DNA of 64,000 bases from Kribbella caucasensis (GTDB taxonomy: Bacteria; Actinomycetota; Actinomycetes; Propionibacteriales; Kribbellaceae). The notes under the pieces are model-generated. The model did not search any database. It worked only from the letters and a program-made list of their open reading frames with translations, and was not told where the DNA came from. A program made the position numbers and the translations under genes. The stretch spans positions 62,001-126,000 of the forward strand of contig NZ_SNWQ01000001.1 in NCBI RefSeq assembly GCF_004361855.1, given 5' to 3'. Of the stretch, positions 62,143 to 64,000 are shown piece by piece; the first letter of the stretch is position 1; each line of letters begins with the position of its first letter.

Positions 62143-63797
62143 CGTTCCTCCTCAAGCCGGGCCGCGATGTCCGTCCGCAGCGCCGACTTGTCGATCTTGC
62201 CGACCTTGGTGGTCGGCAGCTCGGCACAGATCACCAGTCGTTCGGGCAACTTGTACGCGGCCACGCCCTTGTTCTCCATCGACTGGCGGACGTCGGCCAG
62301 TGTGACGTCGGCGCCGGGCCGCGGTACGACATACAGGCAGACGCGTTCGCCCAGGCCCGGATCCGGCATCGCGATCGCGGCGACCTGCTGGACGCCGTCG
62401 AGCATGTAGGTGAGGTTCTCGACCTCCTCGGCGGAGATCTTCTCGCCGCCGCGGTTGATCATGTCCTTGTCCCGGCCCTCGACGATCAGGTTGCCACCAG
62501 CAACCAATCGGCAGATGTCACCGCTGCGGTACCAGCCGTCCGCGGTGAACGCCCGGGCGTTCTGCTGCTCGGCTTTGTAGTAGCCGCGCGGGGTGTACGG
62601 CCCGCGGGTGAGCAGTGATCCGGGTTCGCCGGGCGGCACCGGGCGACCGAGCGGGTCGACCACCACGACCTCGTCGTCCGGGCACATCGGGCGGCCCTGG
62701 GTGGTGACGATGATCTCGTCCGGGTCGTCCAGCCGGGTGTAGTTGAGCAGCCCCTCGGCCATCCCGAACACCTGTTGCAACGTGCAACCGAGTACCGGCT
62801 TGATCTTCCGCGCGACCTCGTCCGCGAGCCTGGCACCGCCGACCTGCAGCACTCGCAGCGACGACAGGTCCCATCGGCCTTCGTCGTATGAGTCGAGCCA
62901 GCGTTGTGCGACGGCGGGGACGACTGCGGTGTGCGTGACGCCTTCCTCGGCGATCGTCCGGAACGCCCGCTCGGGTTCGGGACTGGGCAGCATCACGACG
63001 CGGCCGCCCACGAGGAGTGCGCCGAGCAGCCCGGGACATGCGAGCGGGAAGTTGTGCCCGGCAGGCAGCGTCACCAGGTAGACGGTGTCCTCGTCCATAC
63101 CGGACGCCTCGCCGCTGCGCTTGGCGTTGTACGTGTAGTCGTCATGCGTCCGCGCGATCAGCTTCGGCAACCCCGTCGTCCCACCGGACAACAAGAACAC
63201 CGCCACACTCCGACTGTCCGGCTCAACCGCATCCCACCGCCCCCGGTCACTCCCACCCGAACCACCCGAGCAAAGTGCCCGTAGGTCGACGCTTGCTTTT
63301 TGCAAGTTTGGTCCGGAAACAAGAGCGTGCTGCAGCGTGGGGACCTCGCCGACCAGCCGGTGGGCGAGTTCCTGATGGTCGAAGCCGCGCAGTTCGTCCG
63401 GTACGGCGATGGCGGCCGCCTCGGCGTGTTCGGTCAGGTAGGAGAGCTCGTGATGCCGATGCCCCGGCAGCGCCATCACCGGCACGATCCCGGCGCGGAG
63501 ACACGCCAGCGTGAGGACGACGAACTCCCACCCGTTCGGCAGTTGCACGACGATCCGGTCGTCCGCCCGCAGGCCGAGCTCGACCAGCCGGGTCGCGGCC
63601 GTGTCCGCGCGCGCCACGAGTTCGGCGTAGGTGAGCCGGAGGTCGCCATCGACCAGCGCGACCTTGTCGGGGGTCCGGTCGGCCTGCTGCCAGATGTGGT
63701 GCGGCAGACTCCGGCCCTCCCAGTAGCCGGCCGCGACGTAGCGCTCGGCGTACTCGGCGGGCCAGGGCACGACGCCATCGGCGATCGGGGTGACCAT
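62124..63797 (-). CDS. Aryl-acid adenylating enzyme (EntE/DhbE/MbtA-like)
   Basis: A 557-residue AMP-forming ligase that activates 2,3-dihydroxybenzoate or salicylate. It has the adenylation core motif LSGGTTGLPK, the aryl-acid hallmark GHRHHELSYLTEHAEA, the substrate-pocket loop AGHNFPLACPG with Asn as in dihydroxybenzoate enzymes, and the C-terminal GGEKISAEEVEN and TKVGKIDK with the catalytic Lys. No siderophore NRPS or isochorismatase gene is in the window. ATG 63797 overlaps the upstream stop (TGATG), so it is coupled to the acyl-CoA synthetase gene. That pairing points to either aryl-CoA catabolism or a siderophore cluster beyond the edge. Confidence 0.85.
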   Translation of the reverse strand: MVTPIADGVVPWPAEYAERYVAAGYWEGRSLPHHIWQQADRTPDKVALVDGDLRLTYAELVARADTAATRLVELGLRADDRIVVQLPNGWEFVVLTLACLRAGIVPVMALPGHRHHELSYLTEHAEAAAIAVPDELRGFDHQELAHRLVGEVPTLQHALVSGPNLQKASVDLRALCSGGSGGSDRGRWDAVEPDSRSVAVFLLSGGTTGLPKLIARTHDDYTYNAKRSGEASGMDEDTVYLVTLPAGHNFPLACPGLLGALLVGGRVVMLPSPEPERAFRTIAEEGVTHTAVVPAVAQRWLDSYDEGRWDLSSLRVLQVGGARLADEVARKIKPVLGCTLQQVFGMAEGLLNYTRLDDPDEIIVTTQGRPMCPDDEVVVVDPLGRPVPPGEPGSLLTRGPYTPRGYYKAEQQNARAFTADGWYRSGDICRLVAGGNLIVEGRDKDMINRGGEKISAEEVENLTYMLDGVQQVAAIAMPDPGLGERVCLYVVPRPGADVTLADVRQSMENKGVAAYKLPERLVICAELPTTKVGKIDKSALRTDIAARLEEERVPIDR

Positions 63798-64000
63798 CAC
63801 ATCTCCTCCCGACCGGAGGCCCGGTCGTGGGCATCGTTGGCGGTGATCACGGCGTCCAGGGCGACGAGTCCGTCGCGGGTCAGCCGCAGGGGGTTGATCT
63901 CGATCTCGTCAACGTTCGGGGTATCGATCAGCACCTGACCGAGCGCACGTACCATGCGGGCAAGCTCGGAGCGGTCGAGCACGGGACCGTTGCGCCAGCC
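63797..64000 (-). CDS. ADP-forming acyl-CoA synthetase, C-terminal end only
   Basis: The gene runs off the right edge; only its last 67 codons are visible. Reading inward it has WRNGPVLDRSELARMVRAL and then VDEIEINPLRLTRDGLVALD, the C-terminus of the ATP-grasp domain of NDP-forming acetyl-CoA synthetases. The rest cannot be judged. Confidence 0.75.
   Translation of the reverse strand, partial: GWRNGPVLDRSELARMVRALGQVLIDTPNVDEIEINPLRLTRDGLVALDAVITANDAHDRASGREEM

Overview
The window is high-GC DNA with GTG/TTG starts, many 4-bp ATGA/GTGA gene overlaps, F420 (fbiC) and lysX genes and many TetR/LacI/ROK regulators, so it is an actinomycete chromosome. The SapB/AmfS-like class III lanthipeptide locus that carries its own prolyl oligopeptidase is a combination I know from Kribbella (flavipeptin), so a Kribbella-like member of the Propionibacteriales is my best guess. 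This is inference and was not tested by any search. No rRNA, tRNA, CRISPR array, transposase or phage gene was seen.

Layout. 0-9.5 kb: end of a GT4 glycosyltransferase gene, a MarR-MFS pair, a TetR-DUF2867 pair, a FtsX-type permease, and a TetR gene divergent from fbiC. 9.5-10.6 kb: gene-free DNA with several perfect hairpins. 10.6-17.5 kb: acyl-CoA oxidase-like gene, a molybdate operon (HTH-Mop regulator, modABC) and a catalase-like heme protein. 17.7-26.6 kb: complete class III lanthipeptide cluster (LanKC, 44-residue precursor, prolyl oligopeptidase, two ABC exporters, atypical LuxR-type regulator). 27-33 kb: Rpf/LysM secreted muralytic protein, small membrane proteins, TetR, P-loop kinase, molybdopterin oxidoreductase. 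33-39 kb: LacI-controlled sugar operon (isomerase, Gfo/Idh/MocA dehydrogenase, GH2 beta-mannosidase). 39-43 kb: degenerate orphan cytochrome b, MerR, TetR, GNAT. 43.0-43.5 kb: five copies of a 63-nt palindromic repeat. 43.7-48.2 kb: APC permease, YgiB-like lipoprotein and YgiC-like ATP-grasp enzyme, then an aldehyde dehydrogenase. 48.2-55.9 kb: candidate class II lanthipeptide locus (LLM oxidoreductase, LanM, single-Cys precursor, LAL regulator). 56-64 kb: ROK regulator, PRC-barrel protein, hydrolase, lysX, aryl-acid adenylating enzyme and an edge-truncated ADP-forming acyl-CoA synthetase.

How the genes work together. In the class III cluster LanKC would dehydrate and cyclise the precursor, the prolyl oligopeptidase trim the leader, and the two ABC half-transporters export the product; the genes are nearly all overlapping or a few bases apart. 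The class II locus is the best candidate for something undescribed: its precursor overlaps the LanM stop codon, has one Cys, and carries what looks like a Sec-type signal sequence with an AFA/VHA cleavage region, which would explain the lack of a dedicated transporter-protease.
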